A stretch of 64,000 nucleotides of DNA from Sordariomycetes sp. S80-01Y (Eukaryota > Ascomycota > Sordariomycetes). The stretch covers positions 806,001 through 870,000 of the forward strand of contig JAXQJY010000033.1 in the NCBI GenBank assembly GCA_037042185.1. Reading direction: 5' to 3'. The position numbers and the translations under genes were made by a program. Below, one piece after another: positions 33,600 to 45,131 of this stretch. The notes beneath the pieces were generated by a model. That model saw only the letters and a program-made list of their open reading frames with translations, was not told the DNA's origin and searched no databases. The first letter of the stretch is position 1, and every line of letters begins with the position of its first letter.

Positions 33600-34795
33600 G
33601 TTGAACACTTTGAGAAAATCCAAATCTTTGTTTTTCCCCCAAACCTCATTTACGTGCAGGGAAAGCAGTCATTATAAGATTCACAGAGCTAACCGCTGAC
33701 TTTTGAGCCATGTCGTTTCCGAAGGATCGCAAGATCGAAATTCGGATGGGGAAGCCATGGGTCAGGGATAGTCGTCAAGGGTATTTGGTGGAAACGTGGG
33801 AAGGCTTATCGTCATCGTCATCTAACGGCGCAAATTAGAATAGTTTACGGAGATAGCCTCCGTTTAAAGTGCATCAAATCTTGCACGAGAGGCCCGGCTC
33901 CGCATCTCCGCTCGGTGATGTCGATGTTGATATCCGCCAAAAAGGAACGGCACTTGATGAGAAAGGTCCGTGCAGGGATCGTTTTCTGTCACATGTCACA
34001 TAAATATCCACGCAAGCCGACTTGCGTTAGATGACCGCAGACACCGCTCGAAATCGCAACAAAAGCTTCCCCAAGTATGCGTGTTACATTAAATTGCATA
34101 GCTTGGCCTGACGAAAGCGCAGTCATTGCAACCCCTATCTTATTCATGAAGCTTTTGGGTGTTCTGGCTTCCAATAACACCTTCAGTATCCAATGGTAAC
34201 GGAATTTGTCAGTCTCCCTGAAGTAATTATTCTAGCAAAGGGGGAGCAAGACATGGCCAGATAGCAGGGGATGTGTGATCTCACACGTGGTAGGACATGA
34301 CAACCAACGGCAATACCCCAAAAATGGGGATATCGCAGTAATCCAATAGGCTGATAGCGATATTGTGGAACCCTAAGGTGGTCCCTGCTCGCATTGGGTC
34401 TATTGGCAAGTCGGAACACAGACATCGGGACTCAGAAGCGAAGGGAAGCCGACCCTGCAACTGAAACTCCGCAGCATGGGTTGAGGAGAAACAAAAATCT
34501 CGAAAGATTCAGGTCAGGTTGCTTCATTCCAGTACTCTTACCAGCATCCAACAAAGGACATTGTATCATGTCTAGCCACAATAAAGCACAAGCATGGCCG
34601 TCGACAAAGACACGAATGTGTGCTAAATAATCTGAGGGCTCTGTCACTGGAGCAATATTTTCCAAGAAAACCTGATTTGGATAAAATGGCCACTGGTTTG
34701 GTCAGAGGCTAGAGGGCAAGGAACGGAGACAACCAGTCCTCAATGTGCCCGTTAATGATGTTATTGCCCTATTTCCACAAGAGCCAGGGGCGCCA

Positions 34796-34828
34796 AAAAA
34801 AAATTAAAAAATTAAAAATAAAAAAAGA
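34796..34828. repeat. A-rich low-complexity run
   Basis: About 30 bases consisting almost only of A with a few T (AAAAATTAAAAAATT pattern). It may be the tail of a retroposed element or simple low-complexity sequence. No flanking target-site duplication was identified. Confidence 0.6.
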
Positions 34829-35647
34829 CTTCTGTGTAGTCTTTCCCAAAGGCAAATTCAATAAATCGTTCACCTAGTTTGAGAAGTTTCTGTTTGCTGT
34901 GGCGAGGCCTATAGCTTGGCCATGTCCTAAGAGCTTCCCGTTCGTGAAGAATTATCACTGGTGAGATGGCCATCACATCTATCCATTGCCTGTGCCTGCA
35001 AATCTTCCAAGTTGCTGGTCTTTTCTCGTAGAACCAAGCCAGAAGGTCAGTCGACAAGTAACAAAACAGCTACAGATATGTAATCGCAACTCACATAGTG
35101 AAACGAGGCGCTGCCAAAAGTCTCCTAAGTAAGTGAAGCAAAATAGAGAGCAACGATTCAGAATCAGAACAGAGGCAAGGCAAATAGGTTAGTTGTTCTT
35201 TCAATATCCTTTGGACGTAATTAGGTTAGGAAATGGGCCAAAATCCCATTGATACAGGGGAAACCCCGATGGTGAGAGCACGAAGCAACAACTGTAGGGA
35301 CACAAGATCCGACCAAATCCCGCCAAATACTCTCCCACCAAAATCCGATCCATGTCATCTTCCAAGAATTGTCTCTTGCCTTCCAAGCTGAAAGAAGATC
35401 AGTCTATTACATATGGATGAGTTGCAGTAATTTCTTTCCCACACGATGCCGACCTTCGTACTCTGTCCGTAGACCATAACATAAATCCCAGTTCATGCGA
35501 GTTCTTCTGTTTCCTTATAATTTGCGTATGCATCTTGTACTTTCTCATGGTCATGCTATTCTTCCTTGTCTTCAGCCCCATGTTGTAGTCGTGATTTTGG
35601 CGAGAGCGCTTGGCTTCATAGCCTAGTGATTGGTGCAAGGAAGACGA

Positions 35648-35929
35648 CTAGCCCCGACGATCCACGTGAACTTCAAGGACATAAGTCCTGTTCCAGTCTT
35701 CACCCAGAGAGACCTCAAGTACTAGGTCGCTGTAATCTTCTGTGGTACTTGTTGTCCAAACAGCCACTCCCCCCTCAGACTCAGACTGCCAGACCTACTG
35801 ATAGCAACGAGCCTGACTCCTATGGTCTAACCAGCTTCTGTTTTCGACAAGACGCCAGTCGTCAGCCGGCTCCATCTGCACCGGGGTAGACGGAGGCGCC
35901 GGCGGAAGTGGACGTTCTTCTTCGTCCAT
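35648..35929 (-). pseudogene. Interrupted coding-like frame, unknown family
   Basis: Starting at an ATG (MDEEERPLPPAPPSTP…), the frame reads 44 codons with coding-like composition (ADDWRLVENRSW), meets one TAG at 35797-35795, and then continues in the same frame for 48 more codons (EGGVAVWTTSTTEDY…LVLEVSLGEDWNRTYVLEV) to a second stop. The even composition on both sides of the single TAG suggests either a decayed host gene or a small intron around the stop. For example, the segment from GTGCAG after the proline-rich start to CAG would be about 84 bases with a GCTGAC branch. No homologous family is recognised. Confidence 0.3.
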
Positions 35930-36901
35930 AGCGCTGTTTATTCAGATGTTGTTAAAACTTGAGAGGAAAGGACGGGAACAATGGACAGAAAGGCAGATGA
36001 CGCGGGCGTAGTGTTGGGGAGCAGCTGCGCTGTTCTACCATCGGCGGCCAGGACAAGGATGTTGCGCGTTATGAAGAACGCGTTTTCAAAAGCAAAGCCT
36101 CTTGTCGGACGATCTTGATGTAGAAGAAGACTTCCGCAACCTTAGTTTGTTGGTGAGGATGCAAGAATAGTAATGGCTGCGGTTGTGGTCTATTATGTTT
36201 CAGGCTCGGATATAAGGCGGGTTTCGTCGTTCAATCGCATTATTTGGGAATTTTTCATGAGTTCGTCTAGGAGAGGAAACACGAAACTCAATTCTGGGTG
36301 ATGAAGATGAGAGAAGGAAAGAGTTCACTTGAGGCTGTAGACAACCCGATAGGTTGATCCACCCCAGTGAATGGGTTGGAGTTGTTCAGCCGTATTTGGA
36401 ACAACACGTCGGCCGATAAACTCCCTTCCTTCTGATCAGTCTTGACTTCCATGTACTGTATATCACCAGGTCACCGTTGGGTCCATGGGAGAGCTATATG
36501 GACAGCGGGCTCGTCAGTGGGGTCGAAACAGATCGGATGTCGTCCTGGAGAGGCTAGCTCCTGGCGGTATGGACAGCCGCAGATTCGCTTATACAGCTTG
36601 GTTTCATTGATTAAAGATGCTCAGAGGCATGGAACTCAGGGGTGACTGTGTGCTGGAGCAGATTGTCCACTGTCCGTTCAGTAAACAGTCACGACAACCC
36701 AAGAACTCATTGATAGCGAAGAGAGCAGTTGCTCGGATCATCGTCCTCACTATGAGGCTCTTATCTATTTCCTAGTCTTGTTCGTCTCAGAAACGACGCG
36801 CGAGGGCCGAAGGAGAATACGGAGAAGCGAACGGCCAGTCTGACAGGCTCGTAGGTACAACAGCTTCGTCAGACGCCGTTTCCGGAGCTGCTCCCAGAAT
36901 T

Positions 36902-36938
36902 CCATGATTATAAAAGCTTCCATAATTATGAAAGCTTC
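36902..36938. repeat. Imperfect 18-base tandem repeat with G/A transitions
   Basis: Two adjacent copies of CCATRATTATRAAAGCTTC that share one base. They differ at only two places, both G/A transitions. Confidence 0.8.
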
Positions 36939-39900
36939 TTAATACTCTATAATGGCTCCGATATGCCCTATTCTAGCAGAAGCTCTCGGAGAAATCCAAC
37001 ATATCAGCTATATGAGCGCTTTGTTCTACCTGCCCAGGTGTTCCGGTCTACCAATAAGTGTGTGGATATTCAATCCCTCGAGCTGGAGAATGCGGGACAT
37101 CACGGGAATTGAGGCAGGCGAAGGATCTGGTCCACGAGCTAGAAGCAAACTCAGGTCGAACTAGAATGCGTAAGTAAATACTAACATCGTAATCAGTACC
37201 CACCAAAGGCGCTCGATGTGCAGATACAGGCATCTGGCCACTGGAGATTATATCACAGAAACTGCTTCTCGTCCTTTGCGTAGCGATTACCGCGCTGCAG
37301 TCGCAGGGCAGGTCGACGAGAGAGAGCGACACAGAAGACACATGAAAGTCTATCATATAGGTAATAGGTGTTGACTCAAATCCGCCCACCGACTTGGAGT
37401 TTGCCGGAACTTAGTACTTCAACCGGGGGCCACTATAAGAGAGATCCCGTACGAGAAACGGTTCAGCCATTACTTCCCGACTACGAAGTTAAGTTGGTCG
37501 TGTCAGCCTCTGCATGAATGCTCCTGACTTTTCTTGGAGCTCCAGTTGGCCTGAAATTCATTGGATAAAAACCTGAGATGCCGCACCTTTACAGACAATG
37601 GAAGCATTTTCGGGACCCCAGCCATAGACCGTCGAAAAGACAGTCTTCGTTAGACGAAACCAATCAGAGCAACGTTGTCGGCCTTGTAGCTCGTTATGGA
37701 GATCGGGGGGCAGCTTGTAGTATCTTGTCTGGAAGCGACCCTGCGGGGCCAAACCATCGCCCTTCTACCCCTTTCTTATGGAATACCAGCTGATGAAAGG
37801 AACGAGTGACAGTCCACCCACCGATGAGGCCTGAATCGCTGGAGCCCTTGCTCGACACCAACGGGGTGCTGACTCGAGTCATTGCGCTGCTCAGTCAAGC
37901 TGCCGAGACATATGTGGGGATGCGATTGACATTGTGCGCTCTTAGTGCGAGCTGAGCGCTGCGCTGCGCGGGAATGTTTGGTGAAACTGCAAGGCTCGCA
38001 AACTCGTGCTGTAGATGTTAACCAACGGATGGGGTCACTCCTGAGCCCTGAAACTCTGATGGGCTGATTTGGCATGCGCCCGACTCATGGTTTGCAAACT
38101 TCACTGTGTAGCGGCGGAACGTTGTAGTCGCTGGAGTTTCGAAGGGCAGTAGTGAGACTTCAAGCTGAAAGGGGTGAAAGGGTTCCAGATAGCCTTGGTG
38201 GTCCACGCCGGCATCACGACACAACAGGGACTAACGCAAGGTAGTAGATTAGTTCTTTATGAGTCAATAACTCAGAGACTCTCTTTCACGGTGCTTTTAT
38301 TATACTTGTCTGACCGAGGAAGTGCTATCATGAAGCCAAATTTCCAGGAAAGGCCGGGTGAGCTGGAGTGGTCCAGGTTAGGAGGTGGCACCCCTGTTGC
38401 CAGTGCCGCTCACGCAGGCCACAACGAGCGCAGCTGCCGTCGAATCCTGCTCCCCACCGGACTTTACGAGGACCTGTCTATCATCACCTTCACCACCGTC
38501 GAGCACCAACGCTTGGTGCGACGCCGAAACAACAAAGTAGCCCCTGAAAACCTTCGCTAAGGATCTGGCCCGTCATGTTAATCTCCAAAGGTTACTTTCC
38601 GCGCTGTGACTCCATGCTGATGGCAGATACCACGCCAACCTCTGATGGTGGCCGAAGCTCGATCCAACACCATCTTCCCATGTTTCTGGAACACATTGTC
38701 GTCTACCAGCAGCCTCGGGAGTTCAATGAAATCTGTCAGCGCCATCGTGCTTTACCATGACACAGTCTGCGAGTGATTGGCCCGATGGGGCCGGGAGCTA
38801 ATCGACCGCAGCAAGGAAGACACAGCAAACGCACGCGTCAAACTGGCAAACATCGCGGGGTGTATCCAAGCGGACAACTGGAAGAGCACTGCAAGAAACA
38901 TGAGCCATCTGTCTTCACCACAATTCTCACTCAAAAATGAGGCCTTGGAGCGTCCCATATGCGGTGCACCGTTGTTGGGTCCAGATCCCGTCTCAGGGCG
39001 AAGTACGCCGACTGAAACGTGAGCCCACCAAGCACCACGAAAATGTCACCAGTTCGGCCGCTATTCCCGTCCGATGCTCGGCTGAAGCACTTGCGAATCG
39101 CGAGTCTCATCCATTTTGCTGACGGTACACGCCGTACTGCCGCGTCCCTAGCCCCGGGACCGGACGACTGATCCGCATGAAGCTTCTGAGACGGCGGCGA
39201 TCGTTAGCTGCAGATAGCTGCAGCTGGAACCCCTGTAAGTTGAGCTTCACGGGTCCGCCCCCGGTTTTGTGCTTCACCGAGGGTGAGCCGAGACCGTCGC
39301 TCAGCTAGACAGCCTTTGGACATGCATTCTCCACGACGGAACGAACAGCCTGGCTAACCATTGAGGGTGCCAGTATCTTACGGCCTGAACCAGGTTTGCC
39401 GTTGGTGATCTGGGGCAGCCACTCTGTACAACGCCGGGGATTTAATTCAGAATGTGCAACGCAGATACAGACTGGACCACCTCTGGCGCAGTCACGATGT
39501 CACTTTCGGGAGACGGGTGCGTTGGATCTCTACTTGTCCCACCCCGTTGATTATACATGCCGAGCGCTCCCGATGCCAGCCCTTTCATCGTGTACGGGCG
39601 GCAGACCGGATGGAGCCGAGTTCGGTAGCGACTTTTAATTAACGTGGTCTTTACTTACAACCAGTCGCTTGCGAGTGTATGCTGCTGCTTCACTCGGACG
39701 AGGAGGCCCACGAGCTGGACTGCCCGAAGCCTCGAACCATCAATGCCGGATTATACAAAAGTCGGGCAAATGGAAGTACCATTTGCCTCGATCAGACGTT
39801 CCTCCAAGCCTTGAAGCCTCCGATGGTAGGGTGGCACAGCCAGAAGCCAAGCTCATCACTGGCTGCTGGTGTTGGACCAAGCCCTCCGCCCACTTTCAGA

Positions 39901-41507
39901 TGACAAGCACCCCCAAGGTTCTAGAGGTTGACAAGGCAGGCTTTAGAGCCGATATGCGGATAAATGAGCTGGCACACTGTTGTACGATGTCTGCTTGGGA
40001 CGAGAAGTGGATAGGACCGCGACGTCCATCCCAACCGCGATATCAGCACCAAGGCTGTGTTGCTTCTCCTGGGGTTTCACGATGCATCTCCACTGATCCG
40101 ATACGGCATTATGTGCGCTTCCGGATATTTTCCATGTGGGCACGATACTCCAGACGATCTCCACCGAGTCTTCCCTCCCGCCTTGGGAGGGCCGTCGTGG
40201 ATCGCATGGCGCTCCTAGGGTATCCTTGTCGCTGGACGCCGTGTTCGTTCGACCGTTGGACAATCGTCTTTTCTCCGCGAAAACAGTCGAGACACTTCTA
40301 TATTTACTCGACACACATTGTCTGGATTTCTGCTGTTGGCCGTCCAGTCGGAAGCGTTATCGGTCGAGGCTGGCACGCAGGCCACATCACGTCAAGGTCA
40401 AACAAGCAAGATTCTGACACACGCGATGTTGCAGCTGCCCCAAAGCGACCACGACCTGGGTCTGATCTATTTCTAAATCTTGAACTCCAGACCTGGATTC
40501 GATACAGAATTCCAGACTGGTGTCCGGTGGACAATCGGCCCTGTCACTCTTCGGGCTCATACTTGAGCTTTCGTCCATCGTTGCTCTGCAACTCCCGTCG
40601 GGCTCATGCATCAGCCGCCCCGTTCACCCACATGCAGGCCTACTTGGACGGAGTACTTGGAGGCTAGCCTCGAGCTGGCTTGGACTTAATGCGCAGTTCA
40701 CGGAAGATGCAAGTCATTTCTTGTCCACCCATCGCCCTCAATCGTCCCTTTCTGCCCCATTGGCCCCCTGGTCTTCACCACTTACACCGATCCTTGGCGC
40801 CTCCCTGTTGTCTCTACCGCCAACAGTCACCTCCCGGGGTGTATCTGTCGCTTGCGTCTATATTAGGAAGCACTATACCCTAGCTCGACAGATGCCGACT
40901 TCATGTCAGGGTTGCCCCTGTGGCATCAAACGCGCGGGATCCTTAGCCCTTGGGTACATCATCGTCCAAGCCCTCTGGCCCCGCCGCTTGTTCGACTCTC
41001 TATCCCATAAACCCCATGATGCCCTCGACCCCCATCAACTGCCATTAAGGATCACAACCGGTCGAGTCGCTCTTTTCGACCACCCCTGTGTATTTCCCCC
41101 CCGCCATTCATGGTTATCGGCCTGTTCTGCTCCCAGGTATTCCAAGAGCAAACGATCTAAACTCGACAAACATTCGTTTCCCCAAGTCGAGTCCGCTCTT
41201 CCTTACCTTCAAGACGTTGAACTTTCGTATCCTATACGTTGAGGAAAAGCCCGTGTTTGCATGGTGTGGCAGCGGATGTCGATGCGAAAGGCTCAACATC
41301 TGTTCAATTTGGACGTACAATGCGCGGTTGGATAGCCGTGGATCACGGATGATTGTTCGGGAAGCTCGCTCGCTCGCCAATTGCTTGCTTCTCATATCCT
41401 CGTTATAGATTCACTGGGAAGGAGTGTCAGCCTCTTCCCTAGCATATTCGCTCTCTTCATCACGATCTCACCTCACGCTCGTGCTAGAGCACACCAGATC
41501 GGCCCAG

Positions 41508-42248
41508 ATGGACGTCGCGTCACTTCTCAATGCGGTGCCGGTGGATCATGTCGCCAGTGAAGAGATTCAGAACCCCGGCGGGACGTCAACAAGGAGAAGT
41601 AGCTCTTCCACGCCCACTCCCGCCCCTGTTCATCACACCAACGCTTGTCCGGATCTCGAAGACCATGACGCCCACGCTGAGGATATTGCGCCATTTTATC
41701 GATCTGATACACGTGGCTCCGACCCGAACATGCCTCGAAAGGGTCGGAAGATTGAAGACGACGAACCTTGGCCGCAATCAAGGCGCCTGAATGGCGATCA
41801 GAGCACAGAGAGGGAAGGAGTGCCCCTCGAGAGTAGTCGCCTCCACAGGTTCTCGGATAGCTTGAGCAGCATATCTTCCCACGACTCGACTTTGTCTCTA
41901 CCTCACTCAAGGACTTCCTCAGTTACCACGGTAGGTGACGAAGGTGTGGCCTCCGTGTCTTTCGCCGATGCATTTGAAGATGCGAAGTTGGCCACAGTGC
42001 AAGAGGAGACGCTGTTGCGCGCCCATGGTAGGAAATCTGGGCGTAAGAGGACCGGCTGCCAGCCTCGCGCTCCCTTGAGAATCAACACGGATGTTTCGAA
42101 TAGGGGGAGCAGCCAACGGAAGCGACACTTGAGATCGATGTCGAATGTTAGGGGTGCAACAAGCTCTAGCAGGCTCACGGGCTGCACTCAGCTGCCACCT
42201 GCCCCAGGAAGGTACGTTAACGTCGCCAAAAGGGGCGACCAAACTTGA
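41508..42248 (+). CDS. Ser-rich hypothetical protein or first exon of the next gene
   Basis: From the first ATG (MDVASLLNAVPVDHV) this frame codes 246 residues to a TGA at 42246. It is Ser/Thr/Pro-rich with charged stretches (SSSSTPTPAP, SGRKRTG) and no recognised domain. A strong donor, AG/GTACGT, occurs at 42211-42217. Splicing from it to the consensus acceptor at 42960 would keep phase and fuse this part to the large downstream frame, giving a protein of about 860 residues with a 749-base intron. That intron length is unusual beside the 46-67 bases seen elsewhere here, so two separate genes remain possible. The upstream 0.8 kb is pyrimidine-rich, like a fungal promoter and leader. Confidence 0.5.
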   Translation: MDVASLLNAVPVDHVASEEIQNPGGTSTRRSSSSTPTPAPVHHTNACPDLEDHDAHAEDIAPFYRSDTRGSDPNMPRKGRKIEDDEPWPQSRRLNGDQSTEREGVPLESSRLHRFSDSLSSISSHDSTLSLPHSRTSSVTTVGDEGVASVSFADAFEDAKLATVQEETLLRAHGRKSGRKRTGCQPRAPLRINTDVSNRGSSQRKRHLRSMSNVRGATSSSRLTGCTQLPPAPGRYVNVAKRGDQT

Positions 42249-42940
42249 GGGGCCGAAGAAGCCCCAGCTACCCGCCCCTCTCTGCTTCTGACCCCCCTAT
42301 TTACCTCTGCCTTGCACGGTCTTGCAACTCATTTCTTCCCCTCATCACACCGTCACGTCGCTGGCTTGAGTCGATCACATCCATCGACTTGGTCCGCACA
42401 CCTTGCCCCTTGAGCACGACCTCGAGCAGTCTCGAGTTTGTGCTCAAACCCTCGAATCACCAGAGTAAAAAGCTCAGCAACGAGCTAGCGGTCAAGGTAG
42501 CCCTCTCTGACTCTTTGCTCTTTGTGAAGGCACGCCTTTTGACCCTGATTCACACACATCATCATCACGCAACACATTCAATCCCTTCCGCAAAAACAGC
42601 CTTTGCTGCGAGCAGCTGGCCGTGATCGAGCACCTGATCTCAGAAGACTGGTATTTCGAGCCAACTCCGTTGACCGCATGTTCTCATTCGAGGCAGTGCT
42701 CTCGCTTGTTGAGAGCTCGTGCGTTTGCAGCCGCTAGGGATGCCACAGACTTTCAAAGACTCTTTTGCTTCAAAAGCCCCCCTTTCCCTTGAACAACGAT
42801 CCTTTCTTCTCCTCGACACATCTTGATACCCGTGGAAGCAGTCAAGGTGGCCTCACGTTGCTGATCCTATCACCAGTGTGAACGGCACCTTGTTTGTTTA
42901 ACTTTGCTTTACTTTTACTCCCAACGATTCTGTCAACCTG
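42249..42940 (+). other. Intron or intergenic leader, pyrimidine-rich
   Basis: A non-coding-looking stretch with many CT-rich runs. It ends in GCTAAC plus CTTACAG (42943-42960), a textbook branch site and 3' splice site. It is therefore either a long coding intron or the promoter and 5'-UTR intron of the next gene. Confidence 0.45.
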
Positions 42941-44845
42941 ATGCTAACTTCAACTTACAGCTTGTCATCCGGATCCAAAGAACGCCGCGGATCAGCGTGG
43001 CACACACGAACAGTCTCTGCCCCGGGAGCAACGACTACGGAGCGTCCATATCAAGCAAGGCACGCTCCGAACACCATCCTCGAGCGCCCTCCCGTCAGTA
43101 CAATGGATCACAAACACGTCCGCAAGGAGTCTACAGGCTCTGCTAGCTCGAATCCCGTCTATATCTCACAACCAGGCTCGCCCTACGCGTCCGAGCCACA
43201 ACCTCCAGTCGCTCCTCGGGAGCCTGGCACACCTTCGTCAGCGTTTTCTTATGTTCGGATCTCAACCCCGCAGTCCGCCAGCTCAGTCGAATCGCCCTAT
43301 GCTCACTCCGCTTCTACCACGGATGCTGCCATGAGCCGTCAGCTCCCTTTCCCAGACACACCAACGAGGCCAAGCCGCGCCCGAGCTGAGACCCATATGT
43401 CTGCAACCTCTGAGAACGACACTCATGGTATCAGCCAGCAGGAATGTGTAGCCCAAGAGGGCTGTAAGGAGAACTCGGTAATGCGCAAGGTCATCTCTCA
43501 CTTTTTCGGACGTAACAAGAAGTGCACATCCCTTATACCCCCTCACGTCTGGATCGTAATGTGCCGCAAGCACTATCAACGGACCAGGTACAGAAACGCC
43601 GACAACTTCCCCATGTATCAGATCGACTTGATATTGAAGCAAATCGACAAGATTGCAGAGTGGATTGAGTCGGGCGCCGCAAAGGGACAACCTACTCCTG
43701 TGCGCAGTTGGACTATTGCCGTGCGAAAGCGGTCCAGCAACAACAGCGCTCTCATCCCGGATTGGATTCAGCAAATTGCAGGCTCAGGTCACACGACTGA
43801 GCGGGTCAGAGCCGCTGCCGAGCGTATCGAGAGCGAGCTGCAGCAGAAGCTGTATAACGAAGTGCCAGAGGTCGAGTTTCTCCCAGATATTGACGCTGGT
43901 GTAGCCGGAGGCTCGGCCAGGAGGGAGCGCAAGAAGCATGTTCGTCAGACCTCTTCTCTATCTTCAGGCTATCTTGGTGGCACCAGCAGGAATTCCTCCC
44001 TCGATGTCAATGTTCAGAGCCATCAGCCTAGCCTGGGCGAGAGTAACGCCTATCTCGACGACGCTCGCCGGCAAATACAGCGCTCCCAAGAACGTGTCCA
44101 CGAGGGCCTCCGGTACTTCAACGCTGAGCATCAAAGAGCTGCCGAGCAAAGTGCCATTGGCCCCTACGCCTCTGAGGTCCCTCCACCGACGATGCCGCCT
44201 CCTGAACTCGGAGGTGCTTCTTATTATCAGATTCAAACACCCCAGTCTTCCCAACACCCCAGCATGAACCCTTGGGCCGCATATGCTCCCCAAGATGATC
44301 TCCGAGACGCTCCCAACCACAACGGCCAGTCCCCTGGCGACCAGCTGCCATCTTTCAATACCGGCTTCGCATCTGCTTGGGGCACCAAGGTCAAGGGGGA
44401 GCCGGTCGACCATAACGGCGTTGCTCATTCTACATTCGAACAGCCTAGTCGCTATCAGTCAGCCTTCGTGGGTCGTAACCCTTTCACCGGCTATGGTGCA
44501 CACCCTGTTGCTGTCCGGGGACAAGGTGCTTTCACGCCAGCAAATTCACCCTCCAGCTACCCGTACTACGGCACGCAACCAGCGTCAATTGCTCCAAACG
44601 CAAACCCTTACGCGAGCTCCTACACCATGTCTTACGCGGCACCAGGGGGCACCTTTGGGCCAGCACCGGCCGGTCAGCACAGTGGAGCTGGTCAGTATGA
44701 CGCGGCTGTCGGTTCGTCGTACTTCCCGTACGCTTCTTCGCACGGTCCCGCAGGCGGCTCTATGGGTGCGCAACGTGGCTATGAAAATCATGAGACGAAT
44801 GATGCTGGCCCTCCTAGCTCTGGTGCCCAGGATCGCCAGCATTGA
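42941..44845 (+). CDS. Large fungal protein with a conserved HFFGRNKKC domain (possibly ORP1-like)
   Basis: A long uninterrupted frame of up to 634 residues. Possible 5' ends are the acceptor at 42960 (if it is a downstream exon), the ATG at 42941, or the ATG at 43102 with good context (ACAATGG, protein MDHKHVRKES). A disordered Ser/Pro-rich N-terminus leads to a conserved core from about 43486: VISHFFGRNKKC, HVWIVMCRKHYQRTRYRNA, QIDLILKQIDKIAEWI and RSWTIAVRKR. From memory this core recurs in many ascomycete proteins, some named ORP1-like after an essential Podospora gene; the name is uncertain. The C-terminal half is a low-complexity Pro/Gln/Ala/Tyr-rich tail (ANPYASSYTMSYAAPGG). It may be nuclear or regulatory, which is inference only. 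Confidence 0.75.
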   Translation: MLTSTYSLSSGSKERRGSAWHTRTVSAPGATTTERPYQARHAPNTILERPPVSTMDHKHVRKESTGSASSNPVYISQPGSPYASEPQPPVAPREPGTPSSAFSYVRISTPQSASSVESPYAHSASTTDAAMSRQLPFPDTPTRPSRARAETHMSATSENDTHGISQQECVAQEGCKENSVMRKVISHFFGRNKKCTSLIPPHVWIVMCRKHYQRTRYRNADNFPMYQIDLILKQIDKIAEWIESGAAKGQPTPVRSWTIAVRKRSSNNSALIPDWIQQIAGSGHTTERVRAAAERIESELQQKLYNEVPEVEFLPDIDAGVAGGSARRERKKHVRQTSSLSSGYLGGTSRNSSLDVNVQSHQPSLGESNAYLDDARRQIQRSQERVHEGLRYFNAEHQRAAEQSAIGPYASEVPPPTMPPPELGGASYYQIQTPQSSQHPSMNPWAAYAPQDDLRDAPNHNGQSPGDQLPSFNTGFASAWGTKVKGEPVDHNGVAHSTFEQPSRYQSAFVGRNPFTGYGAHPVAVRGQGAFTPANSPSSYPYYGTQPASIAPNANPYASSYTMSYAAPGGTFGPAPAGQHSGAGQYDAAVGSSYFPYASSHGPAGGSMGAQRGYENHETNDAGPPSSGAQDRQH

Positions 44846-45131
44846 TAGGAGGATCAAGGTGAACGAACGCGCTGCACCTCAGCTCGGCTTGGGGTCACCG
44901 CATGTATTACGAGCAAAAGGAAACTTGGTTGGATTCCACCCAAATCATGACTCTATTTCCCTTTCTTTGTCTTTGGCGGAGCTGGAGGATATGGCAATGG
45001 GAATAGGATAGACCAACACAGATGGTGAGCCGAATGTTTGGTCCCCCATTGGGCGCCGTGACGTAGGAATTTGACCGCCTTCGCAGCCAACATGTCATGT
45101 CAGCCCGTCGCCAGTCTGTCTTGCTAGCAAT

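Larger units (their letters stand above)
33600..41507. other. 8 kb gene-poor tract
   Basis: Nearly 8 kb without a gene that I can name. It contains an interrupted reading frame at 35648-35929 (minus), an A-rich run at 34796-34828, and a small imperfect direct repeat at 36902-36938. A 332-codon frame lies at 39669-40667 (plus), but reverse frames of about 75 to 125 codons are also open over much of it and no domain is apparent. The last part, about 40680-41507, is pyrimidine-rich and looks like the promoter and leader of the next gene. The first 4 kb are visibly more AT-rich than the flanking genes. Decayed genes or mobile DNA are possible, but no element family can be named. Confidence 0.5.

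Noticed and set aside
37430-37510. Sequence faintly like a 5S rRNA (GATCCCGT and GAAGTTAAG)
   Set aside because: Only short pieces match, spacing is wrong and the paired stems of 5S rRNA cannot be formed, so it was judged coincidental.
38570-39130. A possible decayed gene made of several short plus-strand frames
   Set aside because: I could not match any frame to a family, and the frame changes are not explained by splice sites, so it was left as unassigned DNA.
39669-40667. A 332-codon frame on the plus strand
   Set aside because: No recognisable domain, mixed composition, and open reverse frames over much of the same stretch. Looks like chance openness, though a decayed gene cannot be excluded.
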